Notes: generated by a model from the sequence alone, not told the origin. Shown: positions 7,451 to 14,669, counted from the first letter of the stretch. The stretch is DNA of 28,594 nt from CAZVIK01 sp964627045 (GCA_964627045.1 CAZVIK010000031.1:1-28594); one strand, 5' to 3'. A program made the numbers and translations.

Positions 7451-8091
7451 TCTTCCTCGGTCTGGTTACCCCGGGCGCGACGATTGAACATCGTCATGGA
7501 CTTTTCGACGCCCGCGGAAATGATGGACGCCACGGCCTGAGCCGCGTGGTCCAACAACTCGTCCAACTCCTGCTTCTGCGCCCGCTTAAACGGCGCGAGC
7601 ACAAACTCCGCACCATCTTCCACGCGGTAGCCGGCAATACCCAGCCGGACCCGCGGAAAAGCCGTGTCTCCCAGGGCCGACGCCACGGATTCCACGCCGT
7701 GGTGTCCGCCAGCCGATCCCTTCGCCCGAATCCGGACTGCCGTCCAAGGCAGGTCCAGATCGTCGTAAACCAGGATCAGGTTCTCTACTCCCAGCGACCG
7801 CCTGGCCAGCAACTCCTTCACCGAACGGCCGCTCAAATTCATGTACGTTTGCGGCTTGGCCAGCAGCACCGGGACGCCTTCCATCTCCCCGGCGCCGACC
7901 TGCGCCGAACACTCCCGGCACCCGACGTGAATCGAGTACCGTTCCGCCAGCCGGTCGATCACCAGAAAGCCCAGGTTATGCGGCGTATTCTCGTACCGCT
8001 TCCCCGGGTTCCCCAGGCCGACGACCAGGCGCTGGGGACGAACATCGCTCGCGGTGGAAAACCACGACCTGACGCCAGACAGGCTGACCAC
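7447..8091 (-). CDS. pth: Peptidyl-tRNA hydrolase
   Basis: A 214-residue enzyme that releases tRNA from stalled peptidyl-tRNA. Family landmarks are GLGNPGKRYENTPHNLGF (Asn28 and the catalytic His38), KPQTYMNLSG (Met84, Asn85) and YDDLDLP (Asp110). The segment equivalent to GGHNGL reads GGHHGVES, so the usual Asn (E. coli Asn114) is His131. The start is GTG at 8091 with a GAGG-like site about 9 nt upstream. The first ~19 residues precede the conserved core, so a later start is possible. It follows rplY by 21 nt and overlaps rpsF by 4 nt (ATGA). Confidence 0.95.
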   Translation of the reverse strand: MVSLSGVRSWFSTASDVRPQRLVVGLGNPGKRYENTPHNLGFLVIDRLAERYSIHVGCRECSAQVGAGEMEGVPVLLAKPQTYMNLSGRSVKELLARRSLGVENLILVYDDLDLPWTAVRIRAKGSAGGHHGVESVASALGDTAFPRVRLGIAGYRVEDGAEFVLAPFKRAQKQELDELLDHAAQAVASIISAGVEKSMTMFNRRARGNQTEEE

Positions 8092-8112
8092 GGTCTACCG
8101 GCCTCGGCCCGG

Positions 8113-8808
8113 CTACTTTTTCTTCCCCTTGTCCTTCTCTTCGGCCTCGGCGCCTTCCTCTTCCTTCTTTCCCTTTTTGATGACCTCGGGCTCGGCGGGC
8201 GCGGCCGCTTCGCCTTCGGCGGCGGCGGGCGCGGCCTCGGCTTCGGCTCGCAGCGCCACCACGTGAGCGATTACCGCGTCGGCGTGGGAAACCAGCTTCA
8301 TCGAACCCGACAGCGCGATGTCGGATGCACGCCGGGCCTGCCCGAGCATCAGTTCGGTGACGTCAATGGTGAAGTGCTCCGGTATGTCGGCCGGGAGGCA
8401 CTCGATTTCGATCTCGCGATTTACGATCTCCAACAACCCGCCCTGCACTTTAACTCCGGCGGGTTCCCCGGCGGTTTGAACCGGCACGGAGACCCTCAGC
8501 CGCTTGGTCAAGTCGATCCGCTTCATGTCGACGTGCAGCAGGTTGCCCTTGACCGGGTCGAACTGCCAGTCCACGAGCATGACCGGGGTTTGTTCGCCGC
8601 CTTGGACCGCGACATCGAAAATGGTGTTGTGCCCCGAACTACTATGCAGGATCTTGACGATTTGCTTTGGATCGACCGAAACCGCCACCGATGGTTGGCC
8701 CGATCCATAGAGCACCGCGGGGACCTGCCCCTTGACGCGAAGCCGCCGGGCTTCGTTCTTTCCTCTGGATTCCCGCGTTTCCGCTGGAATCGTGGTTGCC
8801 GTCTTCAT
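8113..8808 (-). CDS. rplY: 50S ribosomal protein L25, general stress Ctc form
   Basis: A 231-residue, two-domain L25/Ctc (TL5-like) protein. The N-terminal 5S rRNA-binding domain is at about residues 5-95 (RESRGKNEARRLRVKGQVPAVLYG, VMLVDWQFDPVKGNLLHVDMKRID). The C-terminal beta domain is at about 96-185 (VPVQTAGEPAGVKVQGGLLEIVNREIEIECLP, DIPEHFTIDVTEL). An acidic/basic Ala-Glu-Lys-rich tail runs from about 186 to 231. ATG at 8808 has AAGGAG upstream. A strong imperfect hairpin (8825-8862) lies directly before the ribosome binding site. It is encoded between prs and pth, a common bacterial arrangement. Confidence 0.96.
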   Translation of the reverse strand: MKTATTIPAETRESRGKNEARRLRVKGQVPAVLYGSGQPSVAVSVDPKQIVKILHSSSGHNTIFDVAVQGGEQTPVMLVDWQFDPVKGNLLHVDMKRIDLTKRLRVSVPVQTAGEPAGVKVQGGLLEIVNREIEIECLPADIPEHFTIDVTELMLGQARRASDIALSGSMKLVSHADAVIAHVVALRAEAEAAPAAAEGEAAAPAEPEVIKKGKKEEEGAEAEEKDKGKKK

Positions 8809-8824
8809 TCCCTACTCCTTGTGA

Positions 8825-8862
8825 CGGGACGCAGGTCCGATGGACGTGGGCTGCGTTGCCCG
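8825..8862 (-). promoter_or_regulatory. Imperfect 14-bp leader hairpin before rplY
   Basis: On the minus strand, CGGG, then a CA bulge, ACGCAG, a CCCAC bulge and GTCC pair across an ATC loop with GGAC, CTGCGT and CCCG. That gives 14 pairs with 2- and 5-nt bulges, both on the 5' arm. It lies between the prs stop and the rplY Shine-Dalgarno (8815-8820) with 4 nt to spare. No U-tract follows. It may be a ribosomal-protein leader or an mRNA processing/stability element. Confidence 0.5.
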
Positions 8863-8870
8863 ACGATTTC

Positions 8871-9842
8871 TTAAACAAAAAGCGTACTGACCGATGTCTC
8901 TTCGTGAATCGACCGGATGGCGCTGGCCAGCAGCGGCGCCACCGAGAGACTACAGATCTTCTTGGCCCGAAGCGCATTCCGCGACAGCGGGATCGAATTC
9001 GAGAACACCACCTCGCGGATCTTCGAATCCGCGATTCGCTCCACGGCCGGCCCGGAGAGCACGGCGTGCGTCGCGCAGGCCCGGACGCTGGCCGCGCCAT
9101 GGTCCAGCAGCGCCGCGGCGCCTTTTACCAGTGTACCAGCCGTATCGATCAGGTCATCGACAATCAGGCAATCCCGGCCCTTCACCCGGCCAATGATGTG
9201 CATGACGTCGGCCTCGTTCATCCGCTCCCGGCGTTTGTCGATGATCGCCAGCGGCGCCTTCAGGCGCTTGGCGAAGGCACGCGCGCGCTCCACACCCCCG
9301 GCGTCCGGAGAGACAACCGTGAGGCGCCCCAGGCCGAGTTTCCGAAAATACTCGATCATCACCGGAGCGGCGAAAAGGTGGTCGACGGGAATGTCGAAAA
9401 AGCCTTGGATCTGCGCCGCATGCAGATCCAGCGCCAGCACCCGGTCGGCTCCGGCGCTCTCCAGCAACCCGGCAATCAGCTTCGAGGAGATCGGAACCCG
9501 GGGCCGGTCCTTGCGGTCCTGCCGGGCGTAGCCGTAGTACGGCAGCACGGCCGTGATCCGGTCGGCCGAGGCGCGCTTCAGCGCGTCGATCATTAACAGC
9601 AACTCGAAGAGGTTCCGTTCGACCGGCGTGCAGGTGGGCTGCACCACAAAGACGTCCGCCCCGCGAACGTTCTCCAGAATCTGCACGCACAACTCCCCGT
9701 CGGAGAACTGCTTGAGGCTGACCGAACCGAGCTTGCAGCCAAGGCTGGCACAGATCTCCTCCGCTAACGGCCGGTTGGCGTTCCCGGAAAACACCTTGAA
9801 GCGGTCAGACTCTATCGGGCGTCGCGGCTCTTCGGGGGCCAT
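8871..9842 (-). CDS. prs: Ribose-phosphate pyrophosphokinase (PRPP synthetase)
   Basis: A 323-residue class I PRPP synthetase making PRPP from ribose 5-phosphate and ATP. Signatures are FSGNANRPLAEEICASLG, QPTCTPVERNLFELLLMIDALKRASADRITAVLPYYGYARQDRK (split here for reading; residues about 68-111), VVSPDAGGVERARAFAKRL, and the PRPP loop LIVDDLIDTAGTL. The ATG at 9842 overlaps the end of ispE by 31 nt and has GAGGAG only 2 nt upstream, so initiation may depend on coupling to ispE. PRPP feeds the upstream apt product. It is followed by a 62-nt gap with a hairpin, then rplY. Confidence 0.97.
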   Translation of the reverse strand: MAPEEPRRPIESDRFKVFSGNANRPLAEEICASLGCKLGSVSLKQFSDGELCVQILENVRGADVFVVQPTCTPVERNLFELLLMIDALKRASADRITAVLPYYGYARQDRKDRPRVPISSKLIAGLLESAGADRVLALDLHAAQIQGFFDIPVDHLFAAPVMIEYFRKLGLGRLTVVSPDAGGVERARAFAKRLKAPLAIIDKRRERMNEADVMHIIGRVKGRDCLIVDDLIDTAGTLVKGAAALLDHGAASVRACATHAVLSGPAVERIADSKIREVVFSNSIPLSRNALRAKKICSLSVAPLLASAIRSIHEETSVSTLFV

Positions 9843-10774
9843 ATCTCCTCATGAACGTTCGAGCCAAGACGGCGCCGCCACTGGGCCTGGTAGCTCTTCC
9901 GGCTCACGAAAGTGAACGGATGCACCTGCTTGTCGGCGAATCGCGGGAGCGCCTTGCGCAACTCCCCGCGTGCCCCAAACAGCCCGAACAGCGCCGAACC
10001 GCTCCCGGTCATCATCGCGGTTGCGGCCCCGGCTCTCCTCAATTCCGCCTTGATGGCTTTCAGCCCGGGGTGCCGCCGGAAGACAACTTCCTCGAAATCG
10101 TTGCTTCCCGCCGCGGACGAAACCCTTCCGCACACTCCCACCCCAGCGCGCCAAATGCAAGACTGGAAACTATTTATCATATTTACCGGCGCGTCGTTTG
10201 TCAATCGGCGTCCCAGTCCGGCATATGCCGCCGCCGTCGAGACATGCGTGCCGGGAAACACGAGCAATCCTGGTGCACTCGGCAGGTCCGGCAGCGGGTA
10301 CACCTCGGTGCCGCGCCCCACGCCGAGCATCGTCCCTCCCAGCAGGAACAGCGGCACGTCGCTCCCCAGTTCACCCGCCAGGGTGATCAGGGTCTCCAGT
10401 CCCACCGTTCGCCCAGCAAGCACCGGCAAGGCCAGGAGGACGGCAGCAGCGTCGCTGGAGCCACCACCCAGTCCCGACCCCATCGGAATCCGCTTGGTCA
10501 GGCGTATGCCGATCCGTCCGCTGGTCCGCATCGCCTCCAGGACCAGCCGCGCGGCTCGTTCCACGAGGTTTCCAGAGATCTCGGGATCGCTCACCAGGTC
10601 GATCGTCGTGCGCCGTGCCGGGGAGAACTCGATCTCCAACTCATCGGCAAGCGAGATCGTCTGGTAAACCGTGCGTAGTTCGTGGTACCCGTCGGGACGC
10701 TTGCGGAGGACGCGCAGGTCAAGGTTGATCTTGGCCAGCGCCTTCACACAAGCCCGGCCGCCGGTGGAACTCAT
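9812..10774 (-). CDS. ispE: 4-diphosphocytidyl-2-C-methyl-D-erythritol kinase
   Basis: A 320-residue GHMP kinase of the MEP isoprenoid pathway, phosphorylating CDP-methylerythritol. Motif 1 is KALAKINLDLRVLRKRPDGYHEL (residues 11-33), the ATP-binding motif 2 is PMGSGLGGGSSDAAAVL (97-113), and motif 3 is MMTGSGSALFGLFG. Length is slightly above average because of a ~25-residue C-terminal extension (QWRRRLGSNVHEEIWPP...), which overlaps prs. ATG at 10774 overlaps the apt stop (ATGA). The use of the MEP pathway is inferred from this gene only. Confidence 0.96.
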   Translation of the reverse strand: MSSTGGRACVKALAKINLDLRVLRKRPDGYHELRTVYQTISLADELEIEFSPARRTTIDLVSDPEISGNLVERAARLVLEAMRTSGRIGIRLTKRIPMGSGLGGGSSDAAAVLLALPVLAGRTVGLETLITLAGELGSDVPLFLLGGTMLGVGRGTEVYPLPDLPSAPGLLVFPGTHVSTAAAYAGLGRRLTNDAPVNMINSFQSCIWRAGVGVCGRVSSAAGSNDFEEVVFRRHPGLKAIKAELRRAGAATAMMTGSGSALFGLFGARGELRKALPRFADKQVHPFTFVSRKSYQAQWRRRLGSNVHEEIWPPKSRDAR

Positions 10775-11292
10775 TTGTCGTATTGGAGCAGGGAGAAGAC
10801 ATCGTAGCCGGCCAGCTTCTGGCGGCCATTGAGGAAATCCAGTTCCACCACGAAACCGAATCCGGCCACTCTACCGCCGAGTTTCTCCACCAGGCGGGCT
10901 ACGGCCGCCGCGGTGCCTCCGGTCGCCAGAAGGTCGTCCACCACGAGCACCCTTTGTCCCGGCTGGATGGCGTCGGCGTGGATCTCGAGACTGTCGGTCC
11001 CGTATTCGAGCTGGTATTCCTCGCGCACGGTGGCCGCCGGGAGCTTTTTGGGCTTGCGGACCGGAATGAAACCTGCGCCAAGCGCGTAGGCCAACGCCGG
11101 AGCGAAGATGAACCCACGGGCTTCGATGCCGAGAACAAGGTCCACGTCCGAACTTCCGTAGCGGCTCTTGAGGGCGTCGATGACCGACTTCAACCCCGCC
11201 GGCGCCTTCAGCAGCGTCGTGATGTCGTAGAAAAGGATGCCCGGTTTGGGGAAGTCCGGCACCTCGCGAATGAGCTTTTTCAGGTCTTGCAT
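10771..11292 (-). CDS. apt: Adenine phosphoribosyltransferase
   Basis: A 173-residue purine-salvage enzyme converting adenine and PRPP to AMP. It has the family N-terminus (IREVPDFPKPGILFYDITTLL), the GIEARGFIFAPALAYALG segment, KPKKLPAATVREEYQLEYG, and the PRPP-binding motif VLVVDDLLATGGT. Length is typical. ATG at 11292 lies 2 nt after the acyP stop and its TGA overlaps the ispE start (ATGA). The neighbouring prs supplies its cosubstrate. Confidence 0.97.
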   Translation of the reverse strand: MQDLKKLIREVPDFPKPGILFYDITTLLKAPAGLKSVIDALKSRYGSSDVDLVLGIEARGFIFAPALAYALGAGFIPVRKPKKLPAATVREEYQLEYGTDSLEIHADAIQPGQRVLVVDDLLATGGTAAAVARLVEKLGGRVAGFGFVVELDFLNGRQKLAGYDVFSLLQYDK

Positions 11293-11294
11293 GT

Positions 11295-11570
11295 CTATCC
11301 GATCCGGAAGCCGGCGTACCGGACCACAGGCGCTTCCCGCTCGTCGACTCCGCGCACGTCACTCCAGCGCGGCCCCTTCCACAGATAACCGCTCAGTTCG
11401 GCCAAGCTGTCCGGCGAACCGGCGGCGTATACCTCCACTGAGCCGTCGTCCAGATTCTTGGCGTAGCCCGTGAGTCCCAACTGGGTTGCCGTGTGTTCGA
11501 CGAAATAACGATACCCGACGCCCTGCACCCGCCCGTGGACAAGATACCTGCGGGCCTCCTGCTTCTTCAT
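11295..11570 (-). CDS. acyP: Acylphosphatase
   Basis: A 91-residue acylphosphatase that hydrolyses carboxyl-phosphate bonds. The phosphate-binding loop with its catalytic Arg (GRVQGVGYRYFVE) and the catalytic Asn segment (YAKNLDDGSVEVYAAG) are both present, and the length is standard. ATG at 11570 has AAGGA close upstream. It is the first gene of the tightly linked acyP-apt-ispE-prs-rplY-pth-rpsF-rpsR-rplI series. A -10-like TAGGAT lies 9 nt upstream of the start. Confidence 0.96.
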   Translation of the reverse strand: MKKQEARRYLVHGRVQGVGYRYFVEHTATQLGLTGYAKNLDDGSVEVYAAGSPDSLAELSGYLWKGPRWSDVRGVDEREAPVVRYAGFRIG

Positions 11571-11579
11571 CGATCCTTC

Positions 11580-11585
11580 ATCCTA
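11580..11585 (-). promoter_or_regulatory. Candidate -10 box before acyP
   Basis: On the minus strand this reads TAGGAT, 9 nt upstream of the acyP ATG, and could start the housekeeping operon with almost no leader. Co-transcription from the cytochrome c gene 64 nt upstream is the alternative. Confidence 0.3.
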
Positions 11586-11634
11586 GCAGGTCGCCAAATG
11601 GGGGGAAAGGCGGGACGCCCAGCGCGGGTCGCGA

Positions 11635-12072
11635 TTACCGTTTGGGGGCCGCCGGCGGAGGCTTCAACGTCCTCAGGTAGGCGACGATCGCTTCGGCGTC
11701 CTCGCGATTGAAACGGAACTGCGGCATCGGCGGACGAAGCGGTTGGCCGTCCTTGAGGCCGGTCTGAAGGATCGCGATCACCTGCGCGTCGGTGTAACCC
11801 GCCAGTCCAGCCAGCGGAGGCGCCTCATCCACCCAGTTCGGTATCGGCATCTTCGCCGCGAAGAAGATGGTCGATCCCATCATGTTCCGGCTGAGGTCTG
11901 GTTCGCCCTTGGGGGTCATGGGCGTGTGACAATCGACGCACATCGACGCTTTTTCCACGATGTACTTGCCGCGCGCCGCTTTCGCGTTAGGCGGGGCTCC
12001 CGCCGCCAGCGCCGCGCCCAACGTCAATCCGATCCACAATGCCCCGCCAGCACGTCGTCCAACTGAAGTCAT
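11635..12072 (-). CDS. Exported monohaem cytochrome c
   Basis: A 145-residue class I c-type cytochrome. A signal peptide (GGALWIGLTLGAALAAGAPP, about residues 9-28) is followed by the haem-binding CVDCH (Cys45, Cys48, His49). A probable axial Met116 lies in RPPMPQFRFNREDAEAIVAYLRTL, the usual C-terminal helix of these domains. It resembles the cytochrome c subunits that accompany membrane dehydrogenases, but no dehydrogenase lies nearby. ATG at 12072 has GAGGAG about 10 nt upstream. It diverges from efp across an 83-nt gap. Confidence 0.9.
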   Translation of the reverse strand: MTSVGRRAGGALWIGLTLGAALAAGAPPNAKAARGKYIVEKASMCVDCHTPMTPKGEPDLSRNMMGSTIFFAAKMPIPNWVDEAPPLAGLAGYTDAQVIAILQTGLKDGQPLRPPMPQFRFNREDAEAIVAYLRTLKPPPAAPKR

Positions 12073-12141
12073 TTCTGTAAACGCTCCTCTCTGAGTGTGC
12101 TGCTTGTCCCCAACCTAACATGAGCCCCACGGTGCCTTTGG

Positions 12142-12147
12142 TAAAAT
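12142..12147 (+). promoter_or_regulatory. Candidate -10 box immediately before efp
   Basis: TAAAAT ends 8 nt before the efp ATG. The intervening AAAAGCTC has no Shine-Dalgarno, so the mRNA may be leaderless. No convincing -35 is seen. Confidence 0.35.
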
Positions 12148-12155
12148 AAAAGCTC

Positions 12156-12713
12156 ATGATTTCAGCGACACAGATGCGTCCCGGGATGGTGATCAAGCAC
12201 AACAACGAGTTGTTCGCCATATTCAGCGTCGTTCACCGAACCCCCGGAAACCTCCGCGGCTTCGTGCAGGCCAAGATGCGAAACCTCCGCAACGGCAACA
12301 TGTCGGAGCACCGTTTCAGCTCGGAAGACCGCGTGGAGCGTGCGATGCTCGAAGAGCACGACATGGAGTACCTCTACGACGACGGCGAGTTTTACTACTT
12401 CATGAACACCGAGACCTTCGAGCAACTTCACCTCACCAAGGACATCCTCGGAGACGGAGTGCAGTACTTGGTCCCGCAGCTAAAGGTGACCGTGGAATTT
12501 TACGAGGGCAAAGCCATCTCGGTCGAATTGCCTGCCACCGTGGACTTGACCGTCGTCGAAACCGAGCCCGGACTTAAGGGCGCATCGGTTTCCAACGTCA
12601 CCAAACCAGCGAAGCTGGAGACCGGCCTGGTGGTGCAGGTTCCTCCCTTCATCAATGAAGGCGAAAAGATCCGCGTCGGAACCGCAGAAGGGACGTATCA
12701 GGAAAGGGCCTGA
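12156..12713 (+). CDS. efp: Elongation factor P
   Basis: A 185-residue EF-P, which rescues ribosomes stalled at polyproline. The KOW-like N-domain (MISATQMRPGMVIKHNNELF), the two OB domains and the C-terminal signature (VQVPPFINEGEKIRVGTAEGTY) are present. The domain I loop reads HRTPGNLRGF: the tip position that is Lys34 in E. coli (PGKG) is Asn32, followed by Leu33 and Arg34. The usual beta-lysylated Lys or rhamnosylated Arg is therefore not at the aligned position. No modification gene (epmA/epmB/earP) is in the window. The start has no Shine-Dalgarno and a -10-like TAAAAT 8 nt upstream. Confidence 0.97.
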   Translation: MISATQMRPGMVIKHNNELFAIFSVVHRTPGNLRGFVQAKMRNLRNGNMSEHRFSSEDRVERAMLEEHDMEYLYDDGEFYYFMNTETFEQLHLTKDILGDGVQYLVPQLKVTVEFYEGKAISVELPATVDLTVVETEPGLKGASVSNVTKPAKLETGLVVQVPPFINEGEKIRVGTAEGTYQERA

Positions 12714-12737
12714 AGGGCCGCCGCCAGGACTTGGTCT

Positions 12738-13097
12738 TTATCGGGCAGCGCTGTTCTCCGGTTGAGCAGAAGTCCGCGTTGATCGATTCGAGCCGTCGCG
12801 CCCGGAAAACCGGGTTTCGGCGCATCCAGGCGATCCGTTCCGGCTTTCCGGGGAGGATCCCCGCTTGCACCCCCCGAGAAGGTTGTCTCCAGTGAAGGAG
12901 ACTGAGCCGGGCCCCTCGCGTGGACTTTCGGCGGCCGGTCGCTCGCCGGCCCCGTACTTGCGAAGATCCACCGTGCCCCTGCTAACCAACTCCTCGTACA
13001 TGGGGACGCCGGCTTCACGCCCGTGCGCCACCGGTTCGTACCGATCCGGCCGCGAGACAAGGCGGTCCGCCGAGGGGAGGCCTTCAAGCTTCATCAT
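12738..13097 (-). CDS. Small hypothetical protein, uncertain frame
   Basis: A possible 119-residue protein, not recognised. Its ATG overlaps the upstream membrane-protein stop (ATGATGA), and GGGAGG lies directly upstream; the second ATG, at 13094, has slightly better spacing. The first ~75 residues look like ordinary protein (LEGLPSADRLVSRPDRYEP, GVPMYEELVSRGTVDLRKYG). The rest is low-quality, rich in Ser/Arg/Gly. In the same region another minus frame ends with a plausible helix-forming tail (NRRTALPDKDQVLAAALQAL, stop at 12698). A frameshift or sequencing indel around 12860-12900 could therefore have split one gene. The segment 12714-13093 otherwise shows no other gene. Confidence 0.35.
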   Translation of the reverse strand: MMKLEGLPSADRLVSRPDRYEPVAHGREAGVPMYEELVSRGTVDLRKYGAGERPAAESPREGPGSVSFTGDNLLGGCKRGSSPESRNGSPGCAETRFSGRDGSNRSTRTSAQPENSAAR

Positions 13098-14110
13098 CCT
13101 CCCTTGCCGGATGCGGCGAGGCCCATCCGCGAAGCGTGCCGCTGGAGATCCCGGATGCCAATCCCGGCGAGCGCCGAGGCGATGGCGCCGGCGATCCAGA
13201 GCGGCACACTCAGTACGAGAAACAGCACGGTGGCGAATCCGGCCGCCGTCGTTTTTTCCACGCCGAATAAACCGAGTGCGACCACGGTGAAGAACTGGAC
13301 GCCTCCCAGGTTGCTCGGCGCTTGCGGCAAGACGGTTCCGACGCGCAGGATGACCAACACCACCGCCAGTCCCGGAAGCGGAATACCCAAATCCCAGCTC
13401 CACGCCAGCGCGGCGAGCGGCACCAACTGCACCGTAAAATAGGCCACGCTTAGCAGCGTGGCGCCCAGAAACGAGGGAGAACGCCCAATCTGGTGCAACC
13501 CCTCCACCAAGTGCCGTAAGCCCACCGCCCACCGGCTCCTACGCACAACGGCGTGCGCACGGCTTCTTTGAAACACGACGGCGGCAAGCCCCGCCGAACA
13601 GACGGCCACAATTAAGGCCAGGATCAGGCCGCCGTGGGCGAGGAAGCCGGGCAGAGGCGTTGAACCGCTCACCGCGTAAAAGGCCGCGACCAGGACGACC
13701 CCATCCAGAAGCCGCTCAATTAGCACCGAGGCCAGACAGGAGGAGAAGTGAATCTCGGACCAGAGCGACTGGAGGTAGGTGCGGATCAACTCCCCGCTTC
13801 GCAGGGGGAGGATGGAATTCGCGAAGAGCCCGACGAAGATCGCTTGCACCGAGCGCCAGAACCCGGCCCGGGCCACGGGGGCCAGCAGCACCTTCCAGCG
13901 CCAAGCCTGGACGAAGTAGGTGGCCGCGTCGGCCAACATGGCGAACGCCACCCAGCGCCAATCGGCAGCCGCCAGCCTTGGAAGCTCCGCGCGCCAGTCG
14001 AAGCCCCAGTAAACCCACAGCAGCGCCGCCGCGGAAATGACGTAGCCGAGCGCGGGAATTAGCCACCTGGACCCGGTACCGGGCGCTTCGTCCCCAGAGA
14101 GCGAAACCAT
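13094..14110 (-). CDS. Lysylphosphatidylglycerol-synthase-TM / UPF0104 family membrane protein
   Basis: A 338-residue integral membrane protein with about eight predicted helices (first at WLIPALGYVISAAALLWVYW). It carries the family landmarks LLAPVARAGFWRSVQAIFVG, NSILPLRSGELIRTYL, LASVLIERLLDGVVLV, and LPQAPSNLGGVQFFTVVALGLFG. These proteins resemble the flippase half of MprF and archaeal AglD-like proteins, and may handle lipids or lipid-linked sugars. There is no attached aminoacyl-transferase domain. ATG at 14110 is chosen; an in-frame GTG at 14134 would add eight residues. It diverges from the kinase gene. Confidence 0.88.
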   Translation of the reverse strand: MVSLSGDEAPGTGSRWLIPALGYVISAAALLWVYWGFDWRAELPRLAAADWRWVAFAMLADAATYFVQAWRWKVLLAPVARAGFWRSVQAIFVGLFANSILPLRSGELIRTYLQSLWSEIHFSSCLASVLIERLLDGVVLVAAFYAVSGSTPLPGFLAHGGLILALIVAVCSAGLAAVVFQRSRAHAVVRRSRWAVGLRHLVEGLHQIGRSPSFLGATLLSVAYFTVQLVPLAALAWSWDLGIPLPGLAVVLVILRVGTVLPQAPSNLGGVQFFTVVALGLFGVEKTTAAGFATVLFLVLSVPLWIAGAIASALAGIGIRDLQRHASRMGLAASGKGG

Positions 14111-14184
14111 GCGTGCCGCTTTCCATGATGGCACGCCGTGCCGCCCGCGTCACGCCTGCCCGCCTGGCCGGTCTCCGCAAACCC

Positions 14185-14190
14185 TATAAT
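14185..14190 (+). promoter_or_regulatory. Candidate -10 box before the kinase gene
   Basis: A perfect TATAAT ends 23 nt before the ATG at 14214. It would give a leader of roughly 17 nt that lacks a recognisable Shine-Dalgarno. The -35 region is poor. Confidence 0.4.
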
Positions 14191-14213
14191 TGGGTTTCTG
14201 TCCGGCTCTGGCG

Positions 14214-14669
14214 ATGAAACAGCCTCATGAACCCCGGATCGTCGTCCTGGTGGGACTCCCCGGCTCCGGGAAGTCGACCTACCTCGCACGGCTTGGCGTC
14301 TCAGGGCTTTCCTCGGACGCCGTGCGCCGTTTGCTCGTCGACGACGAAACCGACCAGACCATTCACCACCAGGTGTTTGCGACGCTGCGCTACCTGGTCC
14401 GCCGCCGGCTGTCGCTGGCCAGGCCGGTCACCTACCTGGATGCCACTCACCTGACAGTTCGCGAACGCCGCCCCTATATCCGCATGGGACAGCTACTGGC
14501 GTGCCGGGTAGAGGCGCTGTACTTCGACGTCCCCCTGGAGGTTTGCCTGGAGAGAAACCGGGGCCGCGCGCGTGTGGTGCCCGAGGAGATCCTCCGGCGC
14601 ATGGCGGCAAGACTCGTCTCGCCCTCGGTCGAAGAAGGGTTCGCCTCGGTCGCCGTCATTCGCGATTAA
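14214..14669 (+). CDS. P-loop kinase, polynucleotide-kinase-like (AAA_33 type)
   Basis: A 151-residue single-domain kinase. The Walker A motif is VVLVGLPGSGKSTYLARLG, a serine/aspartate strand follows (GLSSDAVRRLLVDD), then the substrate-side TYLDATHLTVRERRPYI, and a lid-like arginine segment (LERNRGRARVVPEEILRRM). This order matches the 5'-polynucleotide kinase / zeta-toxin-like group of predicted ATPases, which phosphorylate RNA ends, nucleosides or small molecules. No ligase, phosphatase or antitoxin gene is adjacent. ATG at 14214 is preferred to an in-frame TTG at 14190, which overlaps the -10-like box. It converges on bshA with a 27-nt gap. Confidence 0.85.
   Translation: MKQPHEPRIVVLVGLPGSGKSTYLARLGVSGLSSDAVRRLLVDDETDQTIHHQVFATLRYLVRRRLSLARPVTYLDATHLTVRERRPYIRMGQLLACRVEALYFDVPLEVCLERNRGRARVVPEEILRRMAARLVSPSVEEGFASVAVIRD

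Noticed and set aside
7546..8874. A 442-codon plus-strand open frame opposite pth and rplY
   Set aside because: It is antisense to two well-conserved genes and has low-complexity Gly/Leu/Phe stretches caused by their codon pattern.
14214..14669. P-loop kinase as the zeta toxin of a toxin-antitoxin pair
   Set aside because: There is no small antitoxin gene next to it, and the motif order fits general polynucleotide-kinase-like enzymes equally well.
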